Notes: a model not told the origin generated them from the letters alone. DNA of 64,000 nt from Arthrobacter sp. StoSoilB19 (GCF_019977275.1 NZ_AP024650.1:620001-684000); one strand, 5' to 3'. Counted from the stretch's first letter, positions 8,717-20,885 are shown. Translations and numbers: made by a program.

Positions 8717-10384
8717 GTGCGTTCAGCGACGGATCGACACAACATGCCATCCACCTTTTTCAGAACCGCGTTTGCAGCCCTTCGGCGGCGGCCCCTCCTG
8801 TGGTCCGTGGTGGCCGCGGTTGCAGCCCTGGCCCTGGCCGGTTCGCTGGTGCTCGTGGGAAATGCCCAGCGTGACGACAGCCGGCCGGCCGGGCAGCCCA
8901 CGGCCGCACCCACGGAATCTTCTCCGGCTGCAGATCCCGGCTACCGCCCCGCCTACCACCTCAGCCCGGACCAGCGCTGGATGAACGATGCCCAGCGGCC
9001 CTTCCTGCTGGACGGCGTCTGGCACTATTACTACCTCTACAACGCTGACTACCCGGACGGAAACGGCACCGAGTGGTTCCACGCCACCAGCACGGACTTG
9101 GTGCACTGGAAGAACGAGGGCGTAGCCATCCAGAAGTTCCGCAATGGCCTGGGCGACATCGAGACCGGATCCGCGGTGGTGGACACCGAGGGGACGGCCG
9201 GGTTCGGCAAGGGGGCGGTGGTCGCCGTCCTCACCCAGCAGCACGACGGCGTCCAGCGCCAGTCCCTGTTCTACTCCACGGACAAGGGCTACAGCTTCCA
9301 AAGCTACGGGCAAAACCCCGTGATGGAGAACCCCGGCGCCGAGCACTGGCGGGATCCGCGCATCGTCCGGGACGACGCCAACAACCAGTGGCTGATGCTG
9401 CTTGCCGAGGGTTCCAAGATCGGCTTTTACACCTCGAAGGACCTGTTGCAATGGACCTATGTGTCGGGTTTCGAGAAGGACGGGCTGGGCATCCTGGAGT
9501 GCCCGGACTTCTTCCAGATGGATGTCGACGGCGACCCCGCCAAGCGCACCTGGGTCCTGGCGGCGAGCGCCAACGGCTCCGCCGAGGGCCGCAGCACGGG
9601 GCTGGCCTACTGGACCGGCGGCTTTGACGGCAAGGCCTTCACCCCCGAGGGCAGCCATCAGTGGCTCGACGGCGGCCCGGACTTCTACGCGGCCGTCACC
9701 TGGGAGGATCCGCGCCTGGACGACGGCCGGCGGAAGGCCTCCCGGCACGCCATCGGCTGGATGAACAACTGGGCCTACGCCCGGCAGCTGCCCACAAAGG
9801 ACTGGCAGGGGGCCGCCTCGGTGGTGCGGGACATCAGCCTCACCTCCGAGGGCGGCCGCCCGGTGCTGGCGTCATCGCCCACCGCCGGGCTCCGGTCGCT
9901 GGAGGGGGACCCGGCGCACCTGCAGGCCGGCAGCATCGGGGACGGGCAGCCGCTCCCGGTTCCCGAGGGCGGCGCCTTCAAGGTCGACGTCGAACTGGAG
10001 AAACCCGGGAACGGGACCGGTGAAGCCCGGCTGCTCCTGCAAAGCGGCGGGAGCACCTACGCCACCATCGGCTACGACTTCACTGCCGGGCGGGCCTATG
10101 TGGCCCGCGACGGTGACACGGTGGCAGGCGGCCAACGGAAGGCCGCCGACCCGGCAGCCGACACCGAGTACCGGCAGCCGCGTTCCGTCCAGGTCCGGCC
10201 CACGGGGGACACGGTGCACCTCACGGCATACGTGGACCGCTCATCGATCGAGGTCTTCGTCGGCGGGCAGTCCCTGACCTCCCTGGTGTTTCCGCCCGCC
10301 GGCCCCAGGGAGGCCCGCCTGGCAGCCGACGGCGGGGTGCTGCTTGGGGCCGGCACCGTCACGCCCCTGGCCGGCATCCGTTAG
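8717..10384 (+). CDS. Secreted glycoside hydrolase family 32 enzyme (levanase/fructosidase-like)
   Basis: Hydrolyses beta-fructosides such as sucrose, levan or inulin outside the cell. The N terminus has an Arg-rich stretch and a hydrophobic segment (LLWSVVAAVAALALAGSLVLVG), a signal peptide or anchor. The catalytic triad of GH32 is visible: Asp91 in WMNDAQ (nucleophile), Asp213 in WRDPR (stabiliser) and Glu261 in LECPDFF (acid/base). A five-blade propeller (about 75-390) is followed by a C-terminal beta-sandwich ending DRSSIEVFVGGQ. GTG at 8717 has GGGGGA 8 bases upstream; ATG at 8744 is an alternative that keeps the signal peptide. Its stop overlaps that of the convergent GH76 gene. Exact glycan is unknown. 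Confidence 0.88.
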   Translation: MRSATDRHNMPSTFFRTAFAALRRRPLLWSVVAAVAALALAGSLVLVGNAQRDDSRPAGQPTAAPTESSPAADPGYRPAYHLSPDQRWMNDAQRPFLLDGVWHYYYLYNADYPDGNGTEWFHATSTDLVHWKNEGVAIQKFRNGLGDIETGSAVVDTEGTAGFGKGAVVAVLTQQHDGVQRQSLFYSTDKGYSFQSYGQNPVMENPGAEHWRDPRIVRDDANNQWLMLLAEGSKIGFYTSKDLLQWTYVSGFEKDGLGILECPDFFQMDVDGDPAKRTWVLAASANGSAEGRSTGLAYWTGGFDGKAFTPEGSHQWLDGGPDFYAAVTWEDPRLDDGRRKASRHAIGWMNNWAYARQLPTKDWQGAASVVRDISLTSEGGRPVLASSPTAGLRSLEGDPAHLQAGSIGDGQPLPVPEGGAFKVDVELEKPGNGTGEARLLLQSGGSTYATIGYDFTAGRAYVARDGDTVAGGQRKAADPAADTEYRQPRSVQVRPTGDTVHLTAYVDRSSIEVFVGGQSLTSLVFPPAGPREARLAADGGVLLGAGTVTPLAGIR

Positions 10385-11667
10385 CCAGCGGTTGGCGCGC
10401 TGCCGTCGGGACTTGCCGCGGTGACTGCCGCGGCAGCCTCCAGCGTCATCCACGCCTGCAGCTGCGTGGAAAGCTCGACGGCGGCGCCCGGGGGATACGC
10501 CTCAGCGGCCGGGTGGGCGGCATGGATGGAGAAGATGCTGGTGCCTTCAAGCCGTGCCCTGGCCTCCCCGGCGCCGACGGAGCGCCGGCCGGACCAGAAC
10601 GCCTCCGCGGTGTCCGTCACCAGCCGGGCAGCCGTGGCACGGGTGGCCGCGGGCAGCCGGGTGTCGGCTGCCGCGAGCGCCAGGTAGCGGCAGAGGATCC
10701 CGGTGAAGAGGCCGCCGTCGCCCGTTCCTTCGCACCGGAGCACTGGGCTGTCCACGGCCGTGAGCTTCATGTTTACCGCGTCCACCAGGGCTGCCGCCCG
10801 GGCGAGGTTGGCGTCGCCGCCCAGTTCCAGGAGGGCCCCCAGCACGGGACCCTGGTTGTAGGTGTACACGGCGCGTTCCACCACCACGCCGCCGGCGGGG
10901 TCCGGGCGCACACCGTCCAGGTACAGGCCCTGGTCCAGGTCGAAGAGGGTGGCGTCCAGCCAGTCCAGCAGCGCCTGCGCCTTGCCGCGCTGCCCGGTGC
11001 GGGCGTAGAACAACGCCACGGGGGCCGTGGCAGGGGTGTTCTTGAAGTCCCGCTTCTTGCTCCAGAACGTGCCGCCGCCCAGGTCATCGGTGCATGCGGC
11101 GTCGAACTGCAGCGTCAGCGATGCGCGGACCGTGGCGTTGCGGCGGCGGCCGGGACGCCGTGTCTCCTCAGCCAGCCCGTCCAGCCTCAGCGTTGCCAGC
11201 GCCAGCCACGCCATGTCGTCGTAGTAGCTGTTCACGAAGGTCAGGGCGTTGCGCAGCCTGATGCCGGTGACCAGGCGCGAGGCCAGGCGTCCGGCGATGG
11301 GCCGGTCCGGGCCGTTGAACCGGGCCGCGGGGGTGGCTCCGCCGCCCAGCTCCCGCCGGCCGGTATCCACCAGGCAGTCCACGTAATGGGCCTGCCACCA
11401 GTAGTGCCACGGGAGGACCAGGCCCGCGGCCGGCCGGACGCGCCGGAGCGCCGCGAGCCACCGTCCCAGCCGCCGGCCGCCGGGCTCCTGTCCCTGCTCC
11501 GCCGCAGGCTGGTCCTGCCCCGCCGGGTGCTTGCCCTGCCACAGCACGGCGCCCAGGTGGGTTCCGGGCAGCAACAGCAGTTTCCGGCCGAACAGCGTGG
11601 TCACCGACCGGGCCGCGTGGTTCGCCCTGTCCTGCCAGGCGGTCAAGGAGGTGCTGCTGGAGGTCAT
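10381..11667 (-). CDS. Glycoside hydrolase family 76 protein (alpha-1,6-mannanase-like)
   Basis: A 428-residue (alpha/alpha)6-barrel protein. Catalytic Asp150-Asp151 sit in NSYYDDMAWLALA, the GH76 signature, and GGTFWSKKRDFKNTPATAPVALFYARTG and TYNQGPVLGALLELGG are further family blocks. ATG at 11667 is preferred over the upstream frame because the next 22 codons upstream (MLTEMRHRRTRPGC) look non-coding. No signal peptide is evident, unlike many secreted GH76 enzymes, so it may be cytoplasmic. It converges on the GH32 gene and the stop codons share bases. The 125 bp before its start contains the operator-like palindrome described at 11724. Confidence 0.85.
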   Translation of the reverse strand: MTSSSTSLTAWQDRANHAARSVTTLFGRKLLLLPGTHLGAVLWQGKHPAGQDQPAAEQGQEPGGRRLGRWLAALRRVRPAAGLVLPWHYWWQAHYVDCLVDTGRRELGGGATPAARFNGPDRPIAGRLASRLVTGIRLRNALTFVNSYYDDMAWLALATLRLDGLAEETRRPGRRRNATVRASLTLQFDAACTDDLGGGTFWSKKRDFKNTPATAPVALFYARTGQRGKAQALLDWLDATLFDLDQGLYLDGVRPDPAGGVVVERAVYTYNQGPVLGALLELGGDANLARAAALVDAVNMKLTAVDSPVLRCEGTGDGGLFTGILCRYLALAAADTRLPAATRATAARLVTDTAEAFWSGRRSVGAGEARARLEGTSIFSIHAAHPAAEAYPPGAAVELSTQLQAWMTLEAAAAVTAASPDGSAPTAG

Positions 11668-11723
11668 GCCGTCCACCCTAACGGGGCACACGCAGCCCGG
11701 GCGCGTGCGGCGGTGGCGCATTT

Positions 11724-11743
11724 CAGTTAACATTCATTAACTG
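11724..11743. promoter_or_regulatory. Interrupted palindrome between GH76 and the SDR operon
   Basis: CAGTTAA-N6-TTAACTG, a 20-bp inverted repeat with perfect 7-bp arms, between the divergent GH76 and short-chain dehydrogenase genes. Its length and AT-rich arms fit a TetR-type operator. No regulator gene is adjacent, so the binding protein is unknown. Confidence 0.5.
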
Positions 11744-11791
11744 TTGCTCGAGGCCGCGCCGCGGCATGGGGACACGCATCAAGGAGGATGT

Positions 11792-12586
11792 ATGGACATC
11801 AAGGGCTGCGTCGCACTGGTGACAGGCGGTGCCTCCGGGCTGGGAGCTGCCACGGCGCGGAGGTTGTTCGACGGCGGGGCCTCCGTAGTGCTCGTTGACC
11901 TCCCGTCCTCCAACGGGCAGGCAGCCGCGGACGAACTCAACGGCCGGGCCGAAGCCGGCCAGTCCGCCGTCTTCGCCCCCGCTGACGTGACCAGCGAGGC
12001 GGACGTGCGGGCCGCCGTCGGGACCGCCGCAGGGATGGGCCCGCTCCGGATCGTGGTGAACTGCGCCGGGATCGCCACCCCCGGAAAGGTCCTGGGACGC
12101 GACGGCGTGCTGCCGCTGGAAACGTTCAGCCGTGTCATCCAGGTGAACCTGATCGGCACCTTCAACGTCCTGCGGCTGGCGGCCGAGGCGATGGTGGCCA
12201 CCGAGCCCGCCGTCACCGCGCTGGGCGGCCCGGAGCGCGGCGTCATCATCAACACCGCCTCCGTGGCGGCCTTTGAAGGGCAGATCGGCCAGCCTGCATA
12301 TTCCGCGTCCAAGGGGGCGGTGGCCGCCATGACGCTGCCCATCGCGCGGGAGCTGGCGCGCTCGCTGGTCCGCGTGGTCACCATTGCGCCGGGAATCTTC
12401 GAGACCCCCATGATGGCCGGCTTGCCCCGGGAGGCCCAGGACTCGCTGGGCGCCCAGGTTCCGCACCCGTCCCGGCTGGGCAAGCCGGCGGAGTACGCCA
12501 ACCTGGTGGCGCACATCGTGGACAACGCCATGCTGAACGGCGAAACCATCCGCCTTGACGGTGCCATCCGGATGGGGCCGAAATGA
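11792..12586 (+). CDS. Short-chain dehydrogenase, 3-hydroxyacyl-CoA dehydrogenase type
   Basis: NAD(P)-dependent oxidoreductase of 264 residues. It shows TGGASGLG (cofactor loop), NCAGIA, and the catalytic Ser/Tyr/Lys in NTASVAAF...[11 protein letters not shown]. The overall pattern ([24 protein letters not shown], ...[12 protein letters not shown]) matches HSD17B10-like 3-hydroxyacyl-CoA dehydrogenases of fatty-acid or branched-chain oxidation. ATG at 11792 is preceded by AAGGAGG, four bases away, a strong site; an upstream in-frame start at 11744 would add non-homologous residues. It overlaps the following acyl-CoA dehydrogenase gene by four bases (ATGA), so the two are translationally coupled. 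Confidence 0.87.
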   Translation: MDIKGCVALVTGGASGLGAATARRLFDGGASVVLVDLPSSNGQAAADELNGRAEAGQSAVFAPADVTSEADVRAAVGTAAGMGPLRIVVNCAGIATPGKVLGRDGVLPLETFSRVIQVNLIGTFNVLRLAAEAMVATEPAVTALGGPERGVIINTASVAAFEGQIGQPAYSASKGAVAAMTLPIARELARSLVRVVTIAPGIFETPMMAGLPREAQDSLGAQVPHPSRLGKPAEYANLVAHIVDNAMLNGETIRLDGAIRMGPK

Positions 12587-13788
12587 GCGCGCCTGACGTG
12601 TCACAGCTGCCCGCGGCGGACTTCTTCGCCGTCGAATCCCTGCTGGGCCAGGCCGAGAGGAACAAGCTGGCCGAGCTGCGGGACTTTTTGGCCGCCGAAG
12701 TGGCGCCGTACGCCGGGGACTGGTGGAACAAGGCCGAGTTCCCCGCCCACATCCTGCCCAAGCTGGCTGCGCTGGAACTGAGCACGCCCGCCCACCGCGG
12801 CTACAGCCACCTGTTCGCCGGGCTGGTCATTGCGGAGATGACCCGGGTGGACACCTCCATCGCCACCTTCTTCCTGGTCCACCACGATCTCTTCGTTGAG
12901 TCCCTGCACACCTTCGGCAGCGAGGACCAGAAGCAGCGGCTGCTGGCTGACGCCTCGGAGCTGCGCACCACGGGCGCCTTCGCCCTCACCGAACCCCTGC
13001 ACGGGTCCGACGTGGCGGGCGGCATGGAGACGCGGGCACGGCGGATATCGTCCAGCACCGGGGAGCCGGACGGCGGCGGCGACACCTGGGTGCTCAACGG
13101 CGCCAAGCGGTGGATCGGCAACGGGACATTCTGCGACTACATGCTGGTGTGGGCACGGGACGAGGGGGACGGTTCCGTGCGGGGCTTCGTCGTGGACGCC
13201 ACCCTGCCGGGGGTAAGCCGGAGCAGGATCGAGAACAAGATCGCGCTGCGCACTGTCCAGAACGCGGACATCGTGTTCCGGGAGGTCCGGGTACCGGAGG
13301 CGGACCGCTTCAGCGGGATCAGCAGCTTCGAGGACACCAAGGAACTGCTGCGCAGCTCACGGATCATGGTGGCCTGGCAGACGGTGGGCCAGCAGCTGGC
13401 GGCGTTCGACGTCGCCCGGCAGTACGCCGTGGAACGCGAGCAGTTCGGCCGCCCGCTGGCACACTTCCAGCTGATCCAGCAGCAGCTGGTGACCATGCTG
13501 GGCAACGCCGTGGCCAGCATGGCCATGATGGCCGGAATCGCCAGGCTGCAGGACCAGGGTGCTGCCGACATGCCGCAGGTGGCGCTGGCCAAGTCCTACC
13601 TGAGTGCCAGGATGCGGGAAACCGTGGCGCTGGGCCGTTCCATCCTGGGCGGAAACGGCATCGTCACCGATTACCGGATGGCCAAGATCTTCGCCGACGC
13701 CGAGGCCATCTACACCTACGAGGGATCGTTCGAGGTGAACACCCTGATCGTGGGCCGGGCCATCACCGGGATCTCCGCCATCTCCTAG
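12583..13788 (+). CDS. Acyl-CoA dehydrogenase
   Basis: FAD flavoprotein of 401 residues that introduces an alpha-beta double bond into an acyl-CoA. Visible signatures: [16 protein letters not shown] (FAD/substrate loop), [40 protein letters not shown], and Glu380 in [11 protein letters not shown], the catalytic base position of glutaryl-CoA-type enzymes. The preceding dehydrogenase gene overlaps it, so the pair probably performs two successive oxidation steps on one acyl-CoA. The substrate chain is not deducible. The stop overlaps the stop of the convergent DUF1684 gene. Confidence 0.9.
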   Translation: MSAPDVSQLPAADFFAVESLLGQAERNKLAELRDFLAAEVAPYAGDWWNKAEFPAHILPKLAALELSTPAHRGYSHLFAGLVIAEMTRVDTSIATFFLVHHDLFVESLHTFGSEDQKQRLLADASELRTTGAFALTEPLHGSDVAGGMETRARRISSSTGEPDGGGDTWVLNGAKRWIGNGTFCDYMLVWARDEGDGSVRGFVVDATLPGVSRSRIENKIALRTVQNADIVFREVRVPEADRFSGISSFEDTKELLRSSRIMVAWQTVGQQLAAFDVARQYAVEREQFGRPLAHFQLIQQQLVTMLGNAVASMAMMAGIARLQDQGAADMPQVALAKSYLSARMRETVALGRSILGGNGIVTDYRMAKIFADAEAIYTYEGSFEVNTLIVGRAITGISAIS

Positions 13789-14657
13789 GCAGGGTACGGC
13801 TGCTTCTCGCCTGCCTCCACCCGGATGTCCAGGCTGTTGTTCCTCACCGGCATGGGGCAGGTGCCGTAGGGCGTGAAGGCGCTGGGGTAGTTGATGGCCC
13901 GGTTGAAGTCCAGCACCACGGTCGCCCTGCCCGAGGCATCGTGCCGGGGCCTGGGCATGGAGAGTTTCCGCCATTCGTCAGTGGTGTCGCCGTTGGTCTC
14001 GTCATGGAACGTGACGGTCAGGGCGCCGAGCTTCTCTTCCTCCGCCTGGAGCCGGAACTCATGGTTGCTGCCGGGCAGCCTGAACACCACTTCCCCCACG
14101 CTGCGGTGCACGCCGTCCACCAGGGGGTTCGCGGTGCTGATCGGCACGTCCACCGGGGCCGGGTAGGGCTCAAACCGGCCCGCCACCTCCCAGTCCGGGT
14201 TGTACGGGTAGGTGGGGACGCCGTCAAACCCGGTGAAGGCCGGAGATGCAGAGTCCCGGGTGCGGATGGCGTACCGCCCGCCGCGCATGGCCAGTTCCAC
14301 CACCACCTGGTCCCCATTGGGGCCGCCGAACTGCACCCACATCAGCGACTCCTCGTCCGCCAGGACGGCGGACACCGTGCCGTCCACCTTTTCCCCCGTC
14401 TCCACCAGCGTGAGCCCGTCCGGCGGAGCAGCGGTGAGGAACGCCGCGGTGCCTCCGGGGTCCGTGGACCACAGGCCCGGGGCCAGGTCGACGGCGGCGG
14501 GGGCGTCTTCGAGCCACTGGAACGAGGTGAGGGTGAGCCAGCCGTGCGGCGCTGCCAGGGCTTTGTCCCGGTTGGTGCGGAAGCGCTGCCAGCGCTCGAC
14601 CTTGGCGGCGGGAATGGCGGCGGGGGCGTTAGCGGGGGTGGCTGGGGTGGTGGCCAT
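13785..14657 (-). CDS. DUF1684 domain-containing protein
   Basis: A 290-residue soluble protein. The C-terminal DFNRAINYPSAFTPYGTCPMPVRNNSLDIRVEAGEKQPYP is the signature of DUF1684, and WQRFRTNRDKALAAPHGWLTLTSFQWLED is its usual N-terminal start. Function of the family is unknown. Start ATG at 14657 has AAGGA five bases upstream. It lies convergent to the acyl-CoA dehydrogenase and divergent from a small membrane protein gene; no context clue to its role. Confidence 0.82.
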   Translation of the reverse strand: MATTPATPANAPAAIPAAKVERWQRFRTNRDKALAAPHGWLTLTSFQWLEDAPAAVDLAPGLWSTDPGGTAAFLTAAPPDGLTLVETGEKVDGTVSAVLADEESLMWVQFGGPNGDQVVVELAMRGGRYAIRTRDSASPAFTGFDGVPTYPYNPDWEVAGRFEPYPAPVDVPISTANPLVDGVHRSVGEVVFRLPGSNHEFRLQAEEEKLGALTVTFHDETNGDTTDEWRKLSMPRPRHDASGRATVVLDFNRAINYPSAFTPYGTCPMPVRNNSLDIRVEAGEKQPYPA

Positions 14658-14789
14658 GGTTCCTTCCGGTTGCGTTGCCCCCGCTACAACCGCAGGCATG
14701 GACGGTTCATTCCGCCGGACGGACGCCGGCAACCCGCTGGGCATCCCGGATTCCAGCTGCACGGTGGTCCGCCGGGGTTGAATGGAGGG

Positions 14790-15329
14790 GTGGACATCCT
14801 TGCCGGAGTGAATCGGGAGTGGCTGGCGGCGCTTACGTGGCTGGCGGCGCTGGTTGCCGGCGCCATGGTGCTGGCATGGCGACGCAGGCGGGCCGACCTC
14901 GCCGCGCTCGCCGCCGTCGTCGTCTTCATGGCAGCCAATGTTGGCGCCGGCATCTACGTCCTGAACCACCTGGCGGACGGGCGCTGGGGCGGGGACGCGC
15001 AAGCCAAGCTCGTTCCGCCGCCGCTTTCCGGGACCCCGGTGGTGGGCCGGTTCCTGGAGCCGCTTGACGGGGCCCTGGCGGGCATGGCCGGCGGGGTCAA
15101 CGACTTCATCGACTTCCGCGCTGCGCTGCCTGTGGCCCTGGACTTCTTCGCAGCCGCCGGCTGGGCCCTGGCCGTTTCGGTGCCGGTGGGGCTGGCGGCC
15201 GCCGCCGTTCAGGCGGGGAGGGCCCGCCGTCGTAAGGCTGACGATGCCGCCTGGCGCAGCGAGGTGGAGCAGCTCCGCGTGGAACTGGACGCCGTGAAGC
15301 GCCATGTGGGGTACCGCGACATCTTTTGA
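14790..15329 (+). CDS. Small hypothetical membrane protein
   Basis: About 179 residues with three hydrophobic segments: ALTWLAALVAGAMVLAW, ALAAVVVFMAANVGAGIYVL and ALDFFAAAGWALAVSVPVGLAAAAV. A charged C-terminal helix (EVEQLRVELDAVKRHVGYRD) could form a coiled coil in the cytoplasm. The start is uncertain: GTG 14790 overlaps the purine run GGAGGGG, GTG 14808 and TTG 14778 are alternatives. The family is not recognised. The gene precedes ppc by 113 bp. Confidence 0.55.
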   Translation: MDILAGVNREWLAALTWLAALVAGAMVLAWRRRRADLAALAAVVVFMAANVGAGIYVLNHLADGRWGGDAQAKLVPPPLSGTPVVGRFLEPLDGALAGMAGGVNDFIDFRAALPVALDFFAAAGWALAVSVPVGLAAAAVQAGRARRRKADDAAWRSEVEQLRVELDAVKRHVGYRDIF

Positions 15330-15442
15330 GACGGATTCCACTGCTGCACCGCACCGGGGGTAGCATCTTTAGCTAGTAACGTGGCTCACAGTATCCAGCG
15401 CAGTGTACGAGCCAAGTCCATAACCCTCGAAAGATTGCTTCA

Positions 15443-18250
<2,808 letters not shown>

Positions 18251-18285
18251 GCACACGCCCGCTCACGTTTGGCGGCTTTCCATGG

Positions 18286-18325
18286 AACGCCCGCCCACCT
18301 CCCGCCCGGAAGGTGGGCGGGCGTT
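18286..18325 (+). terminator. Strong hairpin terminator after ppc
   Basis: AACGCCCGCCCACCT pairs perfectly over 15 bp with AGGTGGGCGGGCGTT around a 10-nt loop and is followed by TTC. It is placed 36 bp after the ppc stop, before the next start, as a rho-independent terminator should be. Confidence 0.85.
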
Positions 18326-18374
18326 TCGGGTCCAGGAGCAGGATGTGAGCGGGGGTTTGGATAGGGTTGGAGGC

Positions 18375-18680
18375 ATGCCTTCCTTCCAGACCCGCCTCAA
18401 GATCACCGGGCTGCGGCCGGGCAATCCGCCGGAGGCTGTCATGGACGCGGCCGTGGAGGCGCTGGGCACCCGCCACCACGTGGAGGCGCACCAGCTCCAG
18501 CTCGCCGGCGGCGTGCCGCAGCTGAACCTGCGCTTCCTCGTCGAAGCCAGCGAGTACAGCGGCGAGAACCGGCAGGCGGTGGAGTCGGCAGCCATGATGC
18601 GCGACGCCGTCGAACGCGTTGCGCTGACAGGCTCGCTCAGCGTGCTGCGGCGCAGCCGCGGCAAGTGGCTGCCCGTCTAG
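18375..18680 (+). CDS. Hypothetical 101-residue protein
   Basis: MPSFQTRLKITGLRPGNPPEAVMDAAVEALGTRHHVEAHQLQ, a small soluble alpha/beta protein ending KWLPV. GTTGGAGGC precedes the ATG. It has the look of a conserved actinobacterial small protein, but I do not recognise a family. The stop overlaps that of the convergent DedA gene. Confidence 0.6.
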   Translation: MPSFQTRLKITGLRPGNPPEAVMDAAVEALGTRHHVEAHQLQLAGGVPQLNLRFLVEASEYSGENRQAVESAAMMRDAVERVALTGSLSVLRRSRGKWLPV

Positions 18681-19300
18681 CCTGCGTCGGGGATTGGCTC
18701 GTCCTCCACCGGCGACCGGTCACCGCGCCGCCGGGTGACGATGATCCCCACGACGGCGCCGATCACCAGGCCAACGGCCACGCCGATGAGTGAGCTGGCC
18801 CAGAACGGCAGCTTGGTGGCCGAACCGGTGAAGTAGCCCAGCCCCACCAGCCAGCATGCCCACAGGACCGCCCCCAGCCCGGCGCAGAGGCTGAAGCCCC
18901 GCACGGAGACGTTCGCGATCCCGGAGGCGGCCGATGTGGCCAGCCTGCCGCCGGGGATGAACCGGGCCCCGATGATGGTGCCGTAGGTGGATGAACGGCC
19001 CGCCTTGGCCAGTCCGGCATGGATGCCGGCGTGGACGCGGCGGCCCCATTTCCAGCGGTCCAGCACATGGCTCAGCCGCCGCCGGAAGAGCTGGAACACC
19101 ACCATGTCTCCCATCCAGGAGGCCAGGGCGGCCAGGACAAGCACCAGGAACACGTTGGCCCGGCCGTCGGCGGACAGCGCGCCTCCGGTAATCACCACCA
19201 TCTCCGACGGGATGGGCGGAAAAATGGCGTCGCCGATCACCACCGGGATGACCCAGAAATAAAGGGCCGCCCCCCAGCTGTCAATGCCGCCGAAGTCCAT
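18677..19300 (-). CDS. DedA family membrane protein
   Basis: A 207-residue multi-pass membrane protein of the DedA/SNARE-associated family, whose members act in membrane lipid flipping and proton-dependent homeostasis. The signature PPIPSEMVV lies near residue 27 and GARFIPGGRLATSAASG near residue 110; four or five hydrophobic segments follow. ATG at 19300 is used; GTG 19306 is possible. The start is only 35 bp from the divergent macro-domain gene. The C terminus is short and charged (RRRGDRSPVEDEP). Confidence 0.83.
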   Translation of the reverse strand: MDFGGIDSWGAALYFWVIPVVIGDAIFPPIPSEMVVITGGALSADGRANVFLVLVLAALASWMGDMVVFQLFRRRLSHVLDRWKWGRRVHAGIHAGLAKAGRSSTYGTIIGARFIPGGRLATSAASGIANVSVRGFSLCAGLGAVLWACWLVGLGYFTGSATKLPFWASSLIGVAVGLVIGAVVGIIVTRRRGDRSPVEDEPIPDAG

Positions 19301-19334
19301 TGCCACAAGGTACCGCACTTGGGAAACTGGCGGC

Positions 19335-19865
19335 ATGCGGATCTCGGTTCTGCAGGGCGACATTACGCAGCGGCGGGTGGACGTGGTGGTGAACGCCGCC
19401 GACCCTTCGCTGCTGGGCGGCGGGGGAGTGGACGGTGCGCTGCACCGGGCCGCCGGGCCGGAATTGCTGGCAGCGTGCCGGGAACTGCGTGTCACGGCGC
19501 TGCCGCACGGCCTCCAGACCGGGGCCGCCGTGGCCACGCCGGCGTTCCGGCTGCCGGCCCGCTGGGTGATCCATACGGTGGGACCGAACCGCCGCGCCGG
19601 ACAGACCAACCGTGCGCTCCTGGTGTCCTGCTTCAGCGAAAGCCTGCGGCTGGCCGACAGGTTGGAAGCCGGGGAGCTTGCCTTCCCGGCCGTGGGGGCC
19701 GGAGCCTATGGGTGGCCGGCTGCGGCGGTGGCGCAGGCGGCGCTGGAGGCCGTTGATGGTTTCCGGGCCTCGCATCCGGCAAGCGGCCTGGAACTGGTGG
19801 AGTTCGTGCTGCACACCGCAGACGTGGAGGCGGTGTTCAGGGACGTGTTGGGGCCGCTTCGCTGA
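19335..19865 (+). CDS. Macro domain protein (ADP-ribose binding/hydrolase)
   Basis: A 176-residue single macro domain: GDITQRRVDVVVNAADPSLLGGGGVDGALHRAAGPELLAAC matches the O-acetyl-ADP-ribose deacetylase subgroup, with Asn20 and the GGGGVD loop at about 28-33, then PAVGAGAYGWPAAAVA. Such enzymes remove ADP-ribose from proteins or hydrolyse O-acetyl-ADP-ribose. ATG at 19335 gives a protein starting with the canonical first strand. Its 3' end overlaps the end of the opposite rluA-type gene by 29 bp. Confidence 0.85.
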   Translation: MRISVLQGDITQRRVDVVVNAADPSLLGGGGVDGALHRAAGPELLAACRELRVTALPHGLQTGAAVATPAFRLPARWVIHTVGPNRRAGQTNRALLVSCFSESLRLADRLEAGELAFPAVGAGAYGWPAAAVAQAALEAVDGFRASHPASGLELVEFVLHTADVEAVFRDVLGPLR

Positions 19866-20814
19866 GTTCCAGGCTGCTGCGGTACTCCACCGGCCGGCCG
19901 GAGATCGGATCCACGAACCGTATGCCGCGTGCCAGCAGCTGCAGCGGTCTGGCGTAGTCGTCCGGGGCTTTGTCCAGCAGGTCCGGGTAGAAGGCGTCGT
20001 TCACGATCCCCAGCCCCAGAGAGGCCATGTGCACCCGCAGCTGGTGGGTCTTTCCGGTGTGCGGTTCCAGCCGGTACCTGGCCAGGCGCGGCCTGCCGCC
20101 GGCACCGGTGCCCGCGGCAACCGCCGCCGGGCCGCCGTCGAACGTTTCCAGCCGCTCAATCCTGGTTTCCGCGTTCGGCTCGCCGTCGATGACCTCCGCC
20201 AGCAGGTAGCTGCGGGACTTGGTCATCCGGTTGCGCACCACTACGGGAAAGTCGACGGCGGGGTACCCCTGCGCGGGCTCGGCGGCCGAGACGCACTCGT
20301 ATTCCTTCTGCACCTGCCGCTTCTCAAAAAGCACCTGGTACCTGCCGCGGGTCTTCGGGTTGGTGGAGAAGAGCAGGACGCCGGCGGTCATCCGGTCCAG
20401 CCGGTGCATGGGGATCAGGTCCGGCAGGTCCAACTGGTTGCGCAGGCGCACCAGGGCCGACTCCTGGATGTACGTGCCGCCCGGGGTGGTGGGCAGGAAG
20501 TGCGGCTTGTCCACCACCAGTAGGTGGTTGTCCTGGTGGAGGATGCTGATTTCCACGGGCAGCCGCGTCTCCGGCGGCAGCGTGCGGTAGTACCAGATGA
20601 AGGTGTGGTCCTGCAGCGGAGTGGCGCGGTCCAAAGGGACGCCGCCCTCGCCAACGATCTCGCCGGCGTCGAACCTGTCCTCGATGCCCTGCGGATCGAT
20701 ATGTCCCCAGCGGTGCATCATGTAGTCCATTGCCGTGTCCCACGGACCCTCTTCCGGAAGGCGCAGGCGGGTGGCGTTCACGCCGTCGCGCACGGGAAGG
20801 GGGGATTGCATCAC
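19837..20814 (-). CDS. RluA-type pseudouridine synthase
   Basis: Isomerises uridine to pseudouridine in rRNA or tRNA. Residues 136-144 HRLDRMTAG contain the catalytic Asp140, and VEISILHQDNHLLVVDKP is the family's opening of the catalytic domain; GKTHQLRVHMASLG is the second conserved block. Residues 1-90 form a long N-terminal region (MDYMMHRWGHIDPQ) not found in RluA-D of E. coli, but typical of an actinobacterial subgroup. Target uridine unknown. Two ATGs (20814, 20811) are possible. Confidence 0.9.
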   Translation of the reverse strand: MMQSPLPVRDGVNATRLRLPEEGPWDTAMDYMMHRWGHIDPQGIEDRFDAGEIVGEGGVPLDRATPLQDHTFIWYYRTLPPETRLPVEISILHQDNHLLVVDKPHFLPTTPGGTYIQESALVRLRNQLDLPDLIPMHRLDRMTAGVLLFSTNPKTRGRYQVLFEKRQVQKEYECVSAAEPAQGYPAVDFPVVVRNRMTKSRSYLLAEVIDGEPNAETRIERLETFDGGPAAVAAGTGAGGRPRLARYRLEPHTGKTHQLRVHMASLGLGIVNDAFYPDLLDKAPDDYARPLQLLARGIRFVDPISGRPVEYRSSLELSEAAPTRP

Positions 20815-20885
20815 CTGCCCATTCTACCGGGGCGGCCGTGGCCCTCCGGGGCCGGGTCCAGCCTCCACCGACGATAAAAAAGTTC

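Noticed and set aside
13110..15329. A long plus-strand frame across acyl-CoA dehydrogenase and the DUF1684 gene
   Set aside because: Only its last 180 codons look like a real membrane protein; the rest overlaps two clearly coding genes in other frames.
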